NCBI GenBank assembly: GCA_000277545.1 | Contig: AKXM01000004.1 | Coordinates: 1-64,000, forward strand | DNA: 64,000 nucleotides | Direction: 5' to 3' | DNA from: Enterobacter sp. Ag1 | GTDB taxonomy: Bacteria; Pseudomonadota; Gammaproteobacteria; Enterobacterales; Enterobacteriaceae | Part shown: piece after piece, positions 43,530-53,507 of the stretch | Position numbering within the stretch: the stretch's first letter is position 1 | How the letters are laid out: the number at the start of each line of letters is the position of its first letter | Notes under the pieces: model-generated | What the model was told of the DNA's origin: nothing | What the model saw: the letters and a program-made list of their open reading frames with translations, nothing else | Databases searched by the model: none | Made by a program: the position numbers and the translations under genes

Positions 43530-44396
43530 CTATTTCTCGCTGTTTTCTAACGCATATTTGTACAAGGCATTCTTTTTCACCCCGTGAATTTCTGCGGCAA
43601 GCGCTGCAGCCTTTTTCAGCGGTAACTCCGTCTGCAGCAACGCCAGCGTTCGCAGCGCTTCGGCGGGGAGTTCATCATCGCTTTGGACTTTAAAGCCCTC
43701 AACAATCAGCACCATTTCGCCTTTGCGGCGGTTTTCATCTTCCTTCACCCATGCCAGCAGCTCGCCTACGGGCGCGCCGTGAATCGACTCCCAGGTTTTG
43801 GTCAACTCGCGCGCCAGCACTACGTAGCGGGATTCGCCCAGCACCGTGCAGATATCATCGAGACTGTCGAGCAGGCGGTGGGTGGATTCATAGAAAATCA
43901 GCGTTCTCGGTTCCTGTTCAATCGCCTTCAGCGCGTCGCGACGGCCTTTGGATTTTGCAGGCAGAAAACCTTCATAGCAAAAGCGGTCAGACGGCAAGCC
44001 AGCTGCGCTGAGTGCAGCAATAGCGGCGCAAGGGCCAGGCAACGGCACGACGCGAATCCCCGCTTCGCGGCAGGTGCGCACGAGGTGGTAGCCAGGGTCG
44101 TTAATCAGCGGCGTACCGGCATCGGACACCAGCGCAATGCTTTGGCCTTCCTGCAGCTTCGCCAATAGCGTTTCAGATTTTTGTTGCTCATTGTGATCGT
44201 GAAGTGCGAAGAGTCGCGCATTAATCGCAAAATGCTGCAGCAAAAGTCCGGTATGACGGGTATCTTCTGCGGCAATCAGATCAACGCTTTGCAACACTGA
44301 GAGGGCCCGCTGGGTGATATCCCCGAGGTTGCCGATAGGCGTCGGGACGATGTAAAGCGTACTGGCTGAAATCGCCGCCGTTTCGTGTTGTTTCAT
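43530..44396 (-). CDS. rsmI: 16S rRNA (cytidine-1402-2'-O)-methyltransferase
   Basis: Methylates the ribose of C1402 in the ribosomal P site, with RsmH. It belongs to the tetrapyrrole methylase fold: [15 protein letters not shown] at the N-terminus, [20 protein letters not shown] and FYEST are the family motifs. A C-terminal region (about 225-288) has an HTH-like fold. Length is 288 residues. It is divergent from lpoA, as in E. coli. Confidence 0.97.
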   Translation of the reverse strand: MKQHETAAISASTLYIVPTPIGNLGDITQRALSVLQSVDLIAAEDTRHTGLLLQHFAINARLFALHDHNEQQKSETLLAKLQEGQSIALVSDAGTPLINDPGYHLVRTCREAGIRVVPLPGPCAAIAALSAAGLPSDRFCYEGFLPAKSKGRRDALKAIEQEPRTLIFYESTHRLLDSLDDICTVLGESRYVVLARELTKTWESIHGAPVGELLAWVKEDENRRKGEMVLIVEGFKVQSDDELPAEALRTLALLQTELPLKKAAALAAEIHGVKKNALYKYALENSEK

Positions 44397-44457
44397 TGTT
44401 TCATCCGTATTGCCGATTTAATATTGTACATTGGGAAATAAAACCACTGGATACAGA

Positions 44458-46560
44458 ATGCTACCCTCAACCTTGAATCGTTCAAAAGCCGGGCGCTGCC
44501 TGCCTGTGTTGCTCGCGGCGCTGATTTTTGCCGGCTGTTCAACCCAGGCGCCAGATCAGTCCGCCACGCTGCTGCAGGGCGACACCACCGCCGGGTCCGC
44601 TTATTATCTGCAGCAAATGCAGCAAAGTGCAGATGATAGCAAGACCAACTGGCAATTACTCGCCATTCGTTCCCTGCTAAAGGAAGGCAAACCTCAGCAG
44701 GCTGTGGCGTTGTATAACCAACTGCCGCAGCAGCTCAACGATGCTCAAGTGCGTGAACAACAGCTGCTGGTGCCGGAAGTGAAGATTGCGCAGAAAGATT
44801 TCAGCGCCGCCTCTGCCCTGCTGGAAAAGATTGACCCGAGCGCACTCGACAAGGGCCAACAGAGCCGTTATTACCAGGCTGTGATTGACGCTTCTCAGGG
44901 ACGCCCGTCTTTAGCGCTGCTACGCGCGTACATTGCTCAGGAACCGTTGCTGAAAGGCGATGCACATCAAAAGAACATTGATGGCACCTGGCAGGTTCTG
45001 TCGCAGTTCTCCCCAGAGCAAATGAACAGCCTGGTGATTAACGCCGACGAAAATACCCTGCAGGGTTGGCTGGACCTGCAGCACGTCTGGAGCGATAACC
45101 GTAACGATCCTAACATGCTGAAAGCCGGGATTCAGGACTGGCAAACGCGCTACCCGAATAATCCGGGTTCAAAAACGCTGCCGACTCAGTTGGTGAATGT
45201 TCAAAACTTCAAACCGGCCTCAACAGGTAAAATCGCTCTCCTGCTGCCGCTCAACGGCCAGGCTGCGGTGTTTGGCCGCGCGATTGAGCAAGGGTTTGAA
45301 GCGGCGAAAAACAACGGCGTCGCGCCGGTTGCAGCCGTTCAGCCTGCCGCCCAGCCCGGAGATCCTAATGCGCAACCACAGGCTGCGCCGCCTCAAGAAG
45401 TGCCTCAGCCGCAAGCGACCCAGGCCCCCGCAGATCCTAATGCTGCAGTGAGCCCGGCAAGTGCGTCCGTCAGCGATTTAACAGACCAGAAGGCACAGGC
45501 CGCAACGCCGCAAACCGCAGCCCCAGCAACGCCGTCTGCCCAGCCAGACGCACAAACCGCGCCATCTGTTGCCGCGAACCCTTCGGCAGACATTAAGATT
45601 TACGACACCAGCAGCCAGCCGCTCTCTCAGGTTCTGGCTCAGGCGCAGCAGGACGGCGCCACGCTTGTCGTTGGTCCGCTGCTAAAAAACAATGTTGACC
45701 AGTTGGCCAGCACCAACAGCCCGTTAAATATTCTGGCGCTTAACCAGCCTGAAAACGTGCAGAATCGCCCTAACATCTGCTATTTCGCACTTTCTCCAGA
45801 AGACGAAGCCCGTGACGCCGCGGATCACATCTGGCAGCAAAGCCACCGCAATCCGCTGATGCTGATCCCTTCTAACGCCTTAGGCGACCGAGTGGCGAAA
45901 GCCTTTGCCACCGAATGGCAGAAACTCGGCGGCGGTCTGGTACTGCAGCAGAAATTTGGTTCAGTGAGCGACCTGAAACGCGGGATTAACAGCGGCTCCG
46001 GCATCGCCCTGACCGGCACCCCGGTAAGTACGCCGTCCAATACGCCGCCAGGCGTTACCATTGGCGGACTGACTATTCCGGCAGCACCTACGGATGCGCA
46101 AATTACCGCAGGCAGCAGCGGCAACGTAGACGCGGTCTACATCATTGCGACCTCCGAAGAAGTGGCGCTGATCAAACCGATGATTGCGATGCGCACCGGC
46201 AGCCGCGGCAGCGCTCAGCTGTATGCCAGCTCGCGCAGCTCGCAGGGCGTGAACGGCCCGGACTACCGACTGGAAATGGAAGGCCTGCAGTTTAGCGAAA
46301 TCCCGATGCTTTCCGGCGGTAATCCACAGCTGATGCAGCAGGCCTTAAGCAGCGTCAATAATGACTACTCGCTGGCGCGTCTGTATGCCATGGGCGTTGA
46401 TGCCTGGACGCTGGCAAGCCACTTCTCGCAGATACGCCAGGTGCCGGGTTATCAGGTAAACGGCAACACCGGGCAGCTGACCGCCAGCCAGGACTGCGTC
46501 ATTAACAGGAAGTTAAATTGGCTGCAATTCAGTCAGGGCCAGATCGTTCCGGTATCCTGA
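44458..46560 (+). CDS. lpoA: Outer-membrane lipoprotein LpoA, activator of PBP1A
   Basis: An outer-membrane lipoprotein that spans the periplasm to stimulate the PBP1A transpeptidase. The start [14 protein letters not shown] gives a lipoprotein signal peptide with Cys27 in LIFAGC. A TPR-like N-terminal domain (about 28-250) is followed by a PBP-type C-terminal domain interrupted by a long Ala/Pro/Gln-rich insert (about 290-375). At 700 residues it is longer than E. coli LpoA (678), mostly in this insert. The upstream TTG at 44431 is not used. Confidence 0.95.
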   Translation: MLPSTLNRSKAGRCLPVLLAALIFAGCSTQAPDQSATLLQGDTTAGSAYYLQQMQQSADDSKTNWQLLAIRSLLKEGKPQQAVALYNQLPQQLNDAQVREQQLLVPEVKIAQKDFSAASALLEKIDPSALDKGQQSRYYQAVIDASQGRPSLALLRAYIAQEPLLKGDAHQKNIDGTWQVLSQFSPEQMNSLVINADENTLQGWLDLQHVWSDNRNDPNMLKAGIQDWQTRYPNNPGSKTLPTQLVNVQNFKPASTGKIALLLPLNGQAAVFGRAIEQGFEAAKNNGVAPVAAVQPAAQPGDPNAQPQAAPPQEVPQPQATQAPADPNAAVSPASASVSDLTDQKAQAATPQTAAPATPSAQPDAQTAPSVAANPSADIKIYDTSSQPLSQVLAQAQQDGATLVVGPLLKNNVDQLASTNSPLNILALNQPENVQNRPNICYFALSPEDEARDAADHIWQQSHRNPLMLIPSNALGDRVAKAFATEWQKLGGGLVLQQKFGSVSDLKRGINSGSGIALTGTPVSTPSNTPPGVTIGGLTIPAAPTDAQITAGSSGNVDAVYIIATSEEVALIKPMIAMRTGSRGSAQLYASSRSSQGVNGPDYRLEMEGLQFSEIPMLSGGNPQLMQQALSSVNNDYSLARLYAMGVDAWTLASHFSQIRQVPGYQVNGNTGQLTASQDCVINRKLNWLQFSQGQIVPVS

Positions 46561-46913
46561 ACCGCAAGCAACGCGGCGCGCGCTATGAACAGCAGGCGCG
46601 TCGTTATCTTGAGCGCGAGGGAATGCGCTTTGTGGCCGCGAACGTGCATGTTCGCGGCGGCGAAATCGACCTTATTATGCAACAGCAGCAGGTTATCGTT
46701 TTTGTGGAAGTGCGTTTTAGGCGTAACGATAAGTTCGGCGGAGCCGCTGCCAGCGTGACGCGCAGCAAGCAGCTGCGCCTGCTGCATGCCGCTCAGGTTT
46801 GGCTTAGCGGCAAAGGTCAAAGTTTTGATACTGTAGATTGCCGTTTCGATGTGTTAGCTTTCACCGGCAATGAAATAGCGTGGCTGACCAACGCGTTTGC
46901 CGCCGATATCTAA
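46518..46913 (+). CDS. yraN: UPF0102 nuclease-fold protein YraN
   Basis: A 131-residue protein of the UPF0102 family with a Holliday-resolvase-like restriction endonuclease fold. The motif [20 protein letters not shown] contains the D-E-x-R/K catalytic pattern, and [12 protein letters not shown] follows. The start is TTG, nested 43 bp inside the end of lpoA, with AGGAAG upstream. Its molecular role is not established. Confidence 0.9.
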   Translation: MAAIQSGPDRSGILNRKQRGARYEQQARRYLEREGMRFVAANVHVRGGEIDLIMQQQQVIVFVEVRFRRNDKFGGAAASVTRSKQLRLLHAAQVWLSGKGQSFDTVDCRFDVLAFTGNEIAWLTNAFAADI

Positions 46914-46934
46914 AAAACTCCAGGTAGAATCAAC

Positions 46935-47525
46935 GTGCTCGAAAGAATCAAAGTCTGCTTCACGGAAAGTATTCAAACTCAGATTGCCGCAGCGGAAGCC
47001 CTGCCGGACGCCATCTCCCGTGCAGCGATGACGCTGGTTCAGTCTTTACTGAACGGCAACAAAATCCTCTGTTGTGGCAATGGCACCTCCGCCGCCAACG
47101 CACAGCATTTTGCTGCCAGCATGATCAACCGTTTTGAAACAGAGCGCCCTAGTTTACCGGCCATTGCACTTAATGCAGATAATGTGGTCTTAACCGCGAT
47201 CGCTAACGACCGTCTGCATGAAGAAGTTTATGCCAAACAGGTTCGTGCGCTGGGCCACGCCGGGGACGTTTTGCTGGCGATTTCCACCCGAGGCAATAGC
47301 CGTGATATTGTCAAAGCGGTTGAGGCCGCTGTCACCCGCGACATGACCATCGTCGCGCTGACGGGCTATGACGGCGGCGAACTGGCAGGACTGTTGGGGC
47401 CACAGGATGTTGAAATCCGAATCCCTTCTCATCGCAGCGCCCGCATCCAGGAGATGCATATGCTGACGGTGAACTGTTTATGCGATCTGATCGACAATAC
47501 GCTATTTCCCCACCAGGATGGCTAA
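46935..47525 (+). CDS. diaA: DnaA initiator-associating protein DiaA
   Basis: A tetrameric SIS-domain protein that binds DnaA and promotes timely initiation at oriC. The SIS fold covers about residues 35-190, with [23 protein letters not shown] and [11 protein letters not shown]. It uses a GTG start as in E. coli and has 196 residues. It lies between yraN and dolP. Confidence 0.95.
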   Translation: MLERIKVCFTESIQTQIAAAEALPDAISRAAMTLVQSLLNGNKILCCGNGTSAANAQHFAASMINRFETERPSLPAIALNADNVVLTAIANDRLHEEVYAKQVRALGHAGDVLLAISTRGNSRDIVKAVEAAVTRDMTIVALTGYDGGELAGLLGPQDVEIRIPSHRSARIQEMHMLTVNCLCDLIDNTLFPHQDG

Positions 47526-47557
47526 TAGCTAATTTTGAGAAAGGAGAAGGAATGAAC

Positions 47558-48133
47558 ATGAAGGCCATTACGCCAGTCGCAGTTCTTATTTCCGCGCTGT
47601 TGCTGCAGGGCTGCGTCGGTGCCGTTGTTGTGGGAAGCGCCGCCGTAGCGACAAAAACTGCGACAGACCCACGCACAGTCGGGACGCAGGTTGATGACGG
47701 CACGCTTGAATTACGCGTGAACAGCGCGCTCAACAAGGATGAGCAGATCAAGAAAGAAGCGCGTATTAACGTGACGGCTTACCAGGGCAAAGTGCTGCTG
47801 GCTGGTCAGTCTCCTAACCCAGACCTCGCCTCTCGTGCGAAGCAAATTGCGTTGGGCGTAGACGGCGCAACCGAAGTCTATAACGAGATTCGAATTATGG
47901 CTCCGGTCGGCCTGGGTGTCGCATCGAGCGATACGTGGATCACCACAAAAGTTCGATCTCAGTTGCTCACCAGCGACCAGGTAAAATCGTCTAACGTGAA
48001 AGTCACCACCGAGAATGGCGAGGTATTTCTGCTCGGCCTGGTAACCGAACGTGAAGGTAAAGCCGCGGCGGATATTGCCAGCCGGGTTAGCGGCGTGAAG
48101 CACGTCACCACCGCGTTCACGATCCTGAAATAA
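47558..48133 (+). CDS. dolP: Outer-membrane lipoprotein DolP (BON domains)
   Basis: A division- and outer-membrane-stress-associated lipoprotein. The signal peptide KAITPVAVLISALLLQGC gives lipid-modified Cys19. Two BON domains follow (about residues 45-115 and 123-190). From ATG 47558 it has 191 residues, equal to E. coli; an ATG two codons upstream is also usable. AAGGAGAAGG precedes it. The locus after dolP differs from E. coli, where yraQ and yraR follow. Confidence 0.95.
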   Translation: MKAITPVAVLISALLLQGCVGAVVVGSAAVATKTATDPRTVGTQVDDGTLELRVNSALNKDEQIKKEARINVTAYQGKVLLAGQSPNPDLASRAKQIALGVDGATEVYNEIRIMAPVGLGVASSDTWITTKVRSQLLTSDQVKSSNVKVTTENGEVFLLGLVTEREGKAAADIASRVSGVKHVTTAFTILK

Positions 48134-48136
48134 CGG

Positions 48137-48269
48137 CCCCTCACCCTAACCCTCTCCACACAAGGGAGAGGGGATAACACCAGCCAGTCGATTGAATTTC
48201 CGCCAGTTTTCATTCTGGCGAAGTAAACGTTGCCCACAGAATTCTCCCTCTCCCTTCCTGGATGAGGGG
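48137..48269. repeat. Palindromic repeat with CCCCTCACCCTAACCCTCTCC end
   Basis: It starts CCCCTCACCCTAACC, carries a CCTCTCC..GGGAGAGG hairpin, and ends CTCCCTCTCCC..GATGAGGGG, so the outer ends are inverted. Another member is at 51424-51637. Such C/G-rich intergenic repeats are common in enterobacterial and other gammaproteobacterial genomes. It separates convergent dolP and the PRD regulator. Confidence 0.7.
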
Positions 48270-48278
48270 CAACTGTGA

Positions 48279-50189
48279 TTACAGCTTACTCAGGCACTCC
48301 ATCGCCACGGCTTTAAAACTGTCAAAATCCTTACTCTCGCGCAGCCGAACCATCGCTCGCTCACGCAGGAAGGTCACAAACAGGTCGTAAATCGCCATCG
48401 CCTCTTCGTATTCGCTTTTGCTAATCGCCAGCAGGAAGATCACGTACGCCGTCTCATCCCCCCAGCTAATACCGTGCGGCGCCAGCACGGTGTAAACCAC
48501 CGTTTTTTTCGCCAGCAGGCCCAGCGAGTGCGGCAGCGCAATGCCTTCGCCCAGCATGGTGCTGACAATGGCCTCGCGCTCCACCACCGACGGGTGAAAG
48601 TCTGCATCAACCACGCCTTCCAGCTCCAGCTGCTCGCAGAGCGTCAGGAACAACTGCTGCTGAGTCATAGGTTGATCGATAATGCGGAAATGGCTGGCAT
48701 CGAAGAATTTCTCCAGCATGTAAGGCCTTGTTCTGTCCACCAGCACCAGCTTACCAAGCTGCTCGAGCTGATAATCCGTCGGGAACGGCGCCATCACCAC
48801 CACCGGCTTTTCTTTCTCATTTATGCGCGCCGTGCTGATTACAAAGTCCTCATCCACGGTTTCAAGCTGCTCATAATCGCGCAGAGAGATAATGTTGGTC
48901 ACTTCCACCTGCGGATATTTACGCAGCAGCATGGCCTGCAGCATACGCACCGTCGAATTCCCTGTATCGCAAACCAGCAGCACGCGAGGATGGCGCTGGT
49001 AGCCAATGTTGTAATGACGCTCCAGACCCACACCGATGTGCAACACCAGAAAACCAATTTCGTTTTCGCTGATAGCGTAAGGGGTATATTTTCCCCAGCT
49101 TGAGACCGCCGCCAGCGTCATGTCGTAAGCCAACGGGTAATGCTGTTTGATGTTAGCCAGCAGAGGATTCGGGATGTTTATCTGGTAGCGCACCCGGGTG
49201 ATCATTGTCTTGATATGGGTCAGCAGGTCGGCGTGCAGCTGCTCGTCGCTGAGAAGATTGTAGTTATAGTGGGTATTGATGTAGCGCAGAATGTAGTTAA
49301 CCAGCGCCTCATCATCGTCGGCGCTGATCGCGCTCGGCGCCACTTCCTGCACCTGCCGCGAAGCGATGTGCACCTGCAGCCACTGCTCTTCAGCTTCGGA
49401 AAGCGGCTTCCCCGCCAGTTGCTGAAGAAGAGCGGCAATCTGTCTGGCTGCCTCTTTCACCTGGACATCAACGCTATCCGCCGTAAATTCCGGTAGCGGA
49501 TAGCCTTCGCTGATGCGACGAACCGCTACCGAACAATAGAGGCGAATAAACTGCTCGCCTTCATCGGTCAGGCGGATGTGGCAACGGGTAAAACAATCGT
49601 GCAGCGAACCGGCGAGCAACTCCGGGACACCCGCGTTCAGCGCTTCTTCCGTCAATAACGGATTTTCGCTGTCCTCTAAGGTTAACTGCCACAGCAGGTC
49701 AGTCAGGCAGGCGCGTATAGCCGTTTCGCTGCCGAACAGCTTCATGCCGTGGCGCGGGCGTGTCTCAATGGTCAGATGATAGCGGTTAAACCACTCCCGT
49801 ACTTCGGCCATATCGCTTTGCAGCGTGGCCCGGCTGACAAACCACTCTTCGGCCAGATCTTCCAGCTTCAGTGAAAACGCCGCCGTCAAAAAACGCACCA
49901 CAAGGTAATGCACGCGTTCTGGCGAAGTACGAGGAATACGAAGCTGACGCGGACGATGCTGCACCAGCTCGCCGTAACGCTCAGTATCCTCGATATTCAG
50001 TTGATAGCCCGCACCGCGGGTAAGCGTAAACTGAGCCCCGAAGCCTGACATCAGCGCATTAAGCGCCGTGATATCGGCCCGAACCGTACGAGTAGAAACG
50101 GACAAACGCCGCGCCAGTTCATCCTGGGGCAGCGTTTCGTTTTGCAGCATCTCAAAAAGCTGAGCCAGCCGTTGATTGGGGAATCTCAC
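48279..50189 (-). CDS. BglG/MtlR-type PRD transcriptional regulator
   Basis: A 636-residue PTS-controlled activator. Domains in order are an HTH (about 5-65, QDELARRLSVSTRTVRADI), a second HTH-like segment (about 85-165), two PRD domains (about 180-400), an EIIB-like domain (about 405-490, LLVCDTGNSTVRML) and a C-terminal EIIA-Fru-like domain with His in ALPHSLG. The start is GTG, with AAGGAAG upstream. It is the last minus-strand gene of the region and is the likely regulator of the amino-sugar-acid operon upstream. The inducer is unknown. Confidence 0.85.
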   Translation of the reverse strand: MRFPNQRLAQLFEMLQNETLPQDELARRLSVSTRTVRADITALNALMSGFGAQFTLTRGAGYQLNIEDTERYGELVQHRPRQLRIPRTSPERVHYLVVRFLTAAFSLKLEDLAEEWFVSRATLQSDMAEVREWFNRYHLTIETRPRHGMKLFGSETAIRACLTDLLWQLTLEDSENPLLTEEALNAGVPELLAGSLHDCFTRCHIRLTDEGEQFIRLYCSVAVRRISEGYPLPEFTADSVDVQVKEAARQIAALLQQLAGKPLSEAEEQWLQVHIASRQVQEVAPSAISADDDEALVNYILRYINTHYNYNLLSDEQLHADLLTHIKTMITRVRYQINIPNPLLANIKQHYPLAYDMTLAAVSSWGKYTPYAISENEIGFLVLHIGVGLERHYNIGYQRHPRVLLVCDTGNSTVRMLQAMLLRKYPQVEVTNIISLRDYEQLETVDEDFVISTARINEKEKPVVVMAPFPTDYQLEQLGKLVLVDRTRPYMLEKFFDASHFRIIDQPMTQQQLFLTLCEQLELEGVVDADFHPSVVEREAIVSTMLGEGIALPHSLGLLAKKTVVYTVLAPHGISWGDETAYVIFLLAISKSEYEEAMAIYDLFVTFLRERAMVRLRESKDFDSFKAVAMECLSKL

Positions 50190-50209
50190 TACCGCTTCCT
50201 TTGGTTATC

Positions 50210-50227
50210 GGGGCGTTTAAGCGCCCC
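50210..50227 (-). terminator. GGGGCG/CGCCCC hairpin after the lactonase gene
   Basis: A perfect 6-bp GC stem with a 6-nt loop lies 8 bp after the lactonase stop and 20 bp before the regulator start. It has no T run, so read-through is likely. Confidence 0.4.
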
Positions 50228-50235
50228 GTCCTGCT

Positions 50236-51387
50236 TTACTTAAACGGGGTGAAGACCATCTGTGACGGGCTTCCCACCGCCGTATAATCCTCGATAAAAG
50301 TTAATTTACCGCTGCCCGGGGCCACGCTAAAACGAGTAATGTTGTCGCTGCGCTGGTTCAGGGCATAAAGATGTTTGCCGGTATTATCCAGCGTCAGGCC
50401 TCGTGGATAGTCGCCTCTGGTCCAGATGTCGTCCTGATGCGTAAGCTCGCCGTTAGCGCCCACGCTAAAATGCGCGATGCTGTTATGCAGGCGGTTGGCC
50501 ACATACAGTTGCTTGCCGTCGTGGCTGAGCACCAGGCCCGCGGCAAAGCTTGTGCCCTTATAGCCTTTTGGCAGGGAAGAAATCGTCTTTCCTTCTGTCA
50601 GCGTGCCTTTCTCACGGTCGAGCTTGTAATGGGTAAGCGTAGAAGCTTCTTCGTTAATCAACCACAGGCTCGCGCCGTCTGCGGCAAAGACAAAATGGCG
50701 TGGCCCCGCGCCTTTTGAAGAGGCGGCGATAAACGGCGGATCGTTTGGCTCCAGCACGCCTTTGCTTTGATCGAAGCGATACTGGTAGATCCGATCCAGG
50801 CCAAGATCGGTGGAGAAGACAAACTTGCCGCTCGGATCGGCGGCAATCATATGGGCATGCGGGCCGTTATGGTCGCTGGCAGCAAAGCTACCTTCTACCG
50901 CAGCTTCTGGTTTTGCCGCGCCCGGCTCACCACTGTCCTGATGCTTGTCGCTGGCTTCCTGCAGGCTACCGTCTGCATTAATCGGCAATACGGCGATTGA
51001 ACCGCTCACATAGTTAGCCACCAGCAGGTGCTTACCCTGCGGCGTCAGGGACAGATAGACCGGGCCAGCGCCCCCGGAAGAAACCTGATTCAGTTCGGTC
51101 ACACTTCCGTTATCACCCACACGCAATGCCGATACCACGCCTTTCTCGGCTTCGCTGGCTACGTATAGCGTTTTTCCATCCGGCGACGCGGTGAGCTGTG
51201 CGGCATTCGGCAGCGAGCTGACCAGCGTTTTCTCGCTAAGCGCGCCGGTTTTGGCGTCAACCTGGAAGCGGTAAAGCCCTTCGCCGTTGGGGTTGTAGGT
51301 GCCAACCCAGGCATAGTGGCTTTGCGCCGCGCTGTTGCCGGCGGCGAGTAAGGCAAATGAAGCAACAAGCAGAGTGCGTGCAGACAT
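50236..51387 (-). CDS. Periplasmic beta-propeller lactonase (6-phosphogluconolactonase-like)
   Basis: A 383-residue protein of the seven-bladed lactonase family (PF10282, as in YbhE/Pgl). A signal peptide (ARTLLVASFALLAAGNSAA) distinguishes it from cytosolic Pgl, so it should act in the periplasm. Repeated propeller motifs are visible (ASPDGKTLYVASE, LTPQGKHLLVANY, LSHDGKQLYVANR, LDNTGKHLYALNQ). It may open sugar lactones before uptake. It is downstream of dgaF in the same direction, separated by a repeat-rich spacer. Confidence 0.8.
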   Translation of the reverse strand: MSARTLLVASFALLAAGNSAAQSHYAWVGTYNPNGEGLYRFQVDAKTGALSEKTLVSSLPNAAQLTASPDGKTLYVASEAEKGVVSALRVGDNGSVTELNQVSSGGAGPVYLSLTPQGKHLLVANYVSGSIAVLPINADGSLQEASDKHQDSGEPGAAKPEAAVEGSFAASDHNGPHAHMIAADPSGKFVFSTDLGLDRIYQYRFDQSKGVLEPNDPPFIAASSKGAGPRHFVFAADGASLWLINEEASTLTHYKLDREKGTLTEGKTISSLPKGYKGTSFAAGLVLSHDGKQLYVANRLHNSIAHFSVGANGELTHQDDIWTRGDYPRGLTLDNTGKHLYALNQRSDNITRFSVAPGSGKLTFIEDYTAVGSPSQMVFTPFK

Positions 51388-51423
51388 GCGTTTGTCCTCG
51401 AAGTGTGGTTGATGAGGATTATA

Positions 51424-51637
51424 CCCTCACCCTAACCCTCTCCCTAAAAGGGAGAGGGGATCTTTCTTTTTCACATCAGTCCTTCTCTCTCCCTAAAAGG
51501 GAATTTTCACATCAGTCTTTCTCCCTGGAAGGCAGAGGGGATTTTTCTTTTTCGCATCAATGTTTCTCTCTCCCTCGAAGAAGAACCGGCCTTTCTTTTC
51601 CCCCTCTCCCCTTTGGGGAGAGGGCCGGGGTGAGGGG
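51424..51637. repeat. C-rich repeat block with inverted CCCTCACCC/GGGTGAGGG ends
   Basis: The block opens with CCCTCACCCTAACCCTCTCCC and closes with CCCCTCTCCCC..GGGGTGAGGGG, with smaller CTCCCTAAAAGGGAG hairpins in between. The interior repeats a T/C-rich unit (CTTTTTCACATCAGTC-like) about three times with drift. It lies between the lactonase gene and dgaF and has no coding capacity. Confidence 0.7.
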
Positions 51638-51651
51638 AAACAGCGAGCACT

Positions 51652-52392
51652 TTACCCCACCAGCTTCTTCGTCATCGCCAACAGAGTGGCAACATCCGCC
51701 GGGCGCGTATTGCCGCTGGCCTTGTCGATAATTGAGCTGTAAATATGAGGAATCACTTTGCTGACGCCGGCATCCAGCGCAATCTTCAGGATCTCCTCGT
51801 AGTTCTCAAGATCGATACCGCCTGTCGGCTCCAGCCAGAAATCATGCTTCGCACAGGCTTCCGCTACCGCCTGGTACTCTTCACGGCAGTCCAGCCCGCC
51901 CATCGGGAAATATTTGATTGAGCTGCCGCCCATATCCTTCAGCAGCGCAATCGCTGTTTCGACGGATACGATGCCGTCCGGCGCGCCAGAGCTTAACGGG
52001 CCGGTGGAGATTTTTACCCTCCCGACGGTGCCGGTCGGCGAAACCAGGCCGTTAACTACGCTGTCAGTCTGGCCCAGCAGCGCGCGGCTGGTGCCCACGC
52101 CGGTAAACACCTGATTGACGTGCTGGGGCTGAATCTGGCCGGAGATTTCGCTCACCATGGCAGATTGATTGGGATCGCCTGCACCAAGGCCAACGGACAG
52201 CGCGTTGTCGATCAGCGCCGCATAATCACGCATGTCGGCGACCGCGCTTGCTACATCCGGGTAGTTTTTGGATAACACGCCAACCAGCACGTGGCCTTCC
52301 GCCGCCTGGTAAATCTCTTTGGCGTTTTCTTTGGAGCCAGCCAGGACGTTCAGGCACACGCGATCGCGGTAAAAATTCGGGGTCAGTTTCAT
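51652..52392 (-). CDS. dgaF: KDGP aldolase family protein (DgaF-like)
   Basis: A 246-residue TIM-barrel protein of the DgaF family, which in Salmonella cleaves 2-keto-3-deoxygluconate-6-phosphate to pyruvate and glyceraldehyde-3-phosphate. It has GLGAGDPNQSAMV, the Lys-containing SIKYFPMGGL where the Schiff-base lysine is expected, and EPTGGIDLENYEEI. It lies 2 nt after dgaE with AAGGAG upstream. Confidence 0.85.
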   Translation of the reverse strand: MKLTPNFYRDRVCLNVLAGSKENAKEIYQAAEGHVLVGVLSKNYPDVASAVADMRDYAALIDNALSVGLGAGDPNQSAMVSEISGQIQPQHVNQVFTGVGTSRALLGQTDSVVNGLVSPTGTVGRVKISTGPLSSGAPDGIVSVETAIALLKDMGGSSIKYFPMGGLDCREEYQAVAEACAKHDFWLEPTGGIDLENYEEILKIALDAGVSKVIPHIYSSIIDKASGNTRPADVATLLAMTKKLVG

Positions 52393-52394
52393 GC

Positions 52395-53507
52395 TTATTT
52401 CTCCTTGCTTACCAGCGCTTTGATGCAGCGGTAAATAATCTCCAGCTGTGCCGCGCTTACGCTGCGCACATCCGCTTCAATAATGCCTTCGTTGGCCTTG
52501 TAGCCACGGAAGTAGATGGCGTATTCGCCCTGCTTCAGCTTACCGACCAGCTCGCCGGTGCTGATGCCAACGGTCGCTTCATCGAACTTGATTTCGCTGC
52601 GGGCGATATCGCGGCCAGCGGCGTCCCACACCACGCGCGCGGTCACGCCATTCAGCGTGTTCAGGCTGTCGATAAACGGCGTCATTTTGGCGACCATTTC
52701 GGCCCCACTCTCTTTGGCTGCGCTCAGGTAATGTTCAATCGCGCAGGTCAGACCGAGAATGCCTTCTTTGCCGACTTTCATCGCACGTCCGATACCGCCA
52801 GTTTGCAGCTTAATCCACTCGACGTACTGCTCTTTGCCGATCACCAGCCCGCTGGTTGGGCCTTCAATAGCTTTCGCCCCGCTGTAAATCACCAGGTCTG
52901 CCCCGGCGCGGTAGTAGCACTGCAAATCTTCTTCCGCCGCAGCGTCAACAATCAGCGGCAGATTGTGCTTACGCGCCACGACAACGGCCTGCTCAACGCT
53001 GAGCATGCTTTTTTGCACCGAATGGTGGGATTTGATGTACAGAATGGCCGCCGTGCGCGGAGAAATAGCTGCGGCCAGCTGGTCCGCCGAACATTCGTTG
53101 GCGTAGCCCGCTTCAACGATTTTGCCGCCGCCCAGGTTCACCATCGTGCCGACCGGCGCGCCGAAGTTAACGTTGTGGCCCTTCGGCAGCACGATCTCGT
53201 TGTTCTCCAGTGGGGCCGCATGTAGGTTCTCGATCAGCCATTGATTGTCTTTAACCAGCACCGCAGCTACGGACTGGGCAATACCGGCAGAAGCGCAGGA
53301 CACCACGGTCGCCGCTTCAACATCGAGCAGTCCGGCAATGTAGGCGCCGGTCTTGTTGACCAGATCCTTCATTTCGAAGTAGTGATTCATGCCGGTGGTG
53401 ACCGCATCCACCACTTCCGGGCGAGGCGTAGACACACCAAGAGCGGTCATGCGGCCAGATGCGTTAATCACCTGTTTTAAATTGTATTTTTCATAGATCG
53501 AAGACAT
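52395..53507 (-). CDS. dgaE: PLP-dependent ammonia-lyase (DgaE-like)
   Basis: A SelA-like fold-type I PLP enzyme of the DgaE family, which removes ammonia from D-glucosaminate-6-phosphate to give KDG-6-phosphate. The PLP lysine is Lys212 in YSGAKAIEGPTSG; the nearby LIVDAAAEED carries the Asp that contacts the pyridine ring. The start MSSIYEKYNLKQVINASG gives 370 residues. It overlaps the amidohydrolase gene by 17 bp. The true substrate may be a related amino-sugar acid. Confidence 0.85.
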   Translation of the reverse strand: MSSIYEKYNLKQVINASGRMTALGVSTPRPEVVDAVTTGMNHYFEMKDLVNKTGAYIAGLLDVEAATVVSCASAGIAQSVAAVLVKDNQWLIENLHAAPLENNEIVLPKGHNVNFGAPVGTMVNLGGGKIVEAGYANECSADQLAAAISPRTAAILYIKSHHSVQKSMLSVEQAVVVARKHNLPLIVDAAAEEDLQCYYRAGADLVIYSGAKAIEGPTSGLVIGKEQYVEWIKLQTGGIGRAMKVGKEGILGLTCAIEHYLSAAKESGAEMVAKMTPFIDSLNTLNGVTARVVWDAAGRDIARSEIKFDEATVGISTGELVGKLKQGEYAIYFRGYKANEGIIEADVRSVSAAQLEIIYRCIKALVSKEK

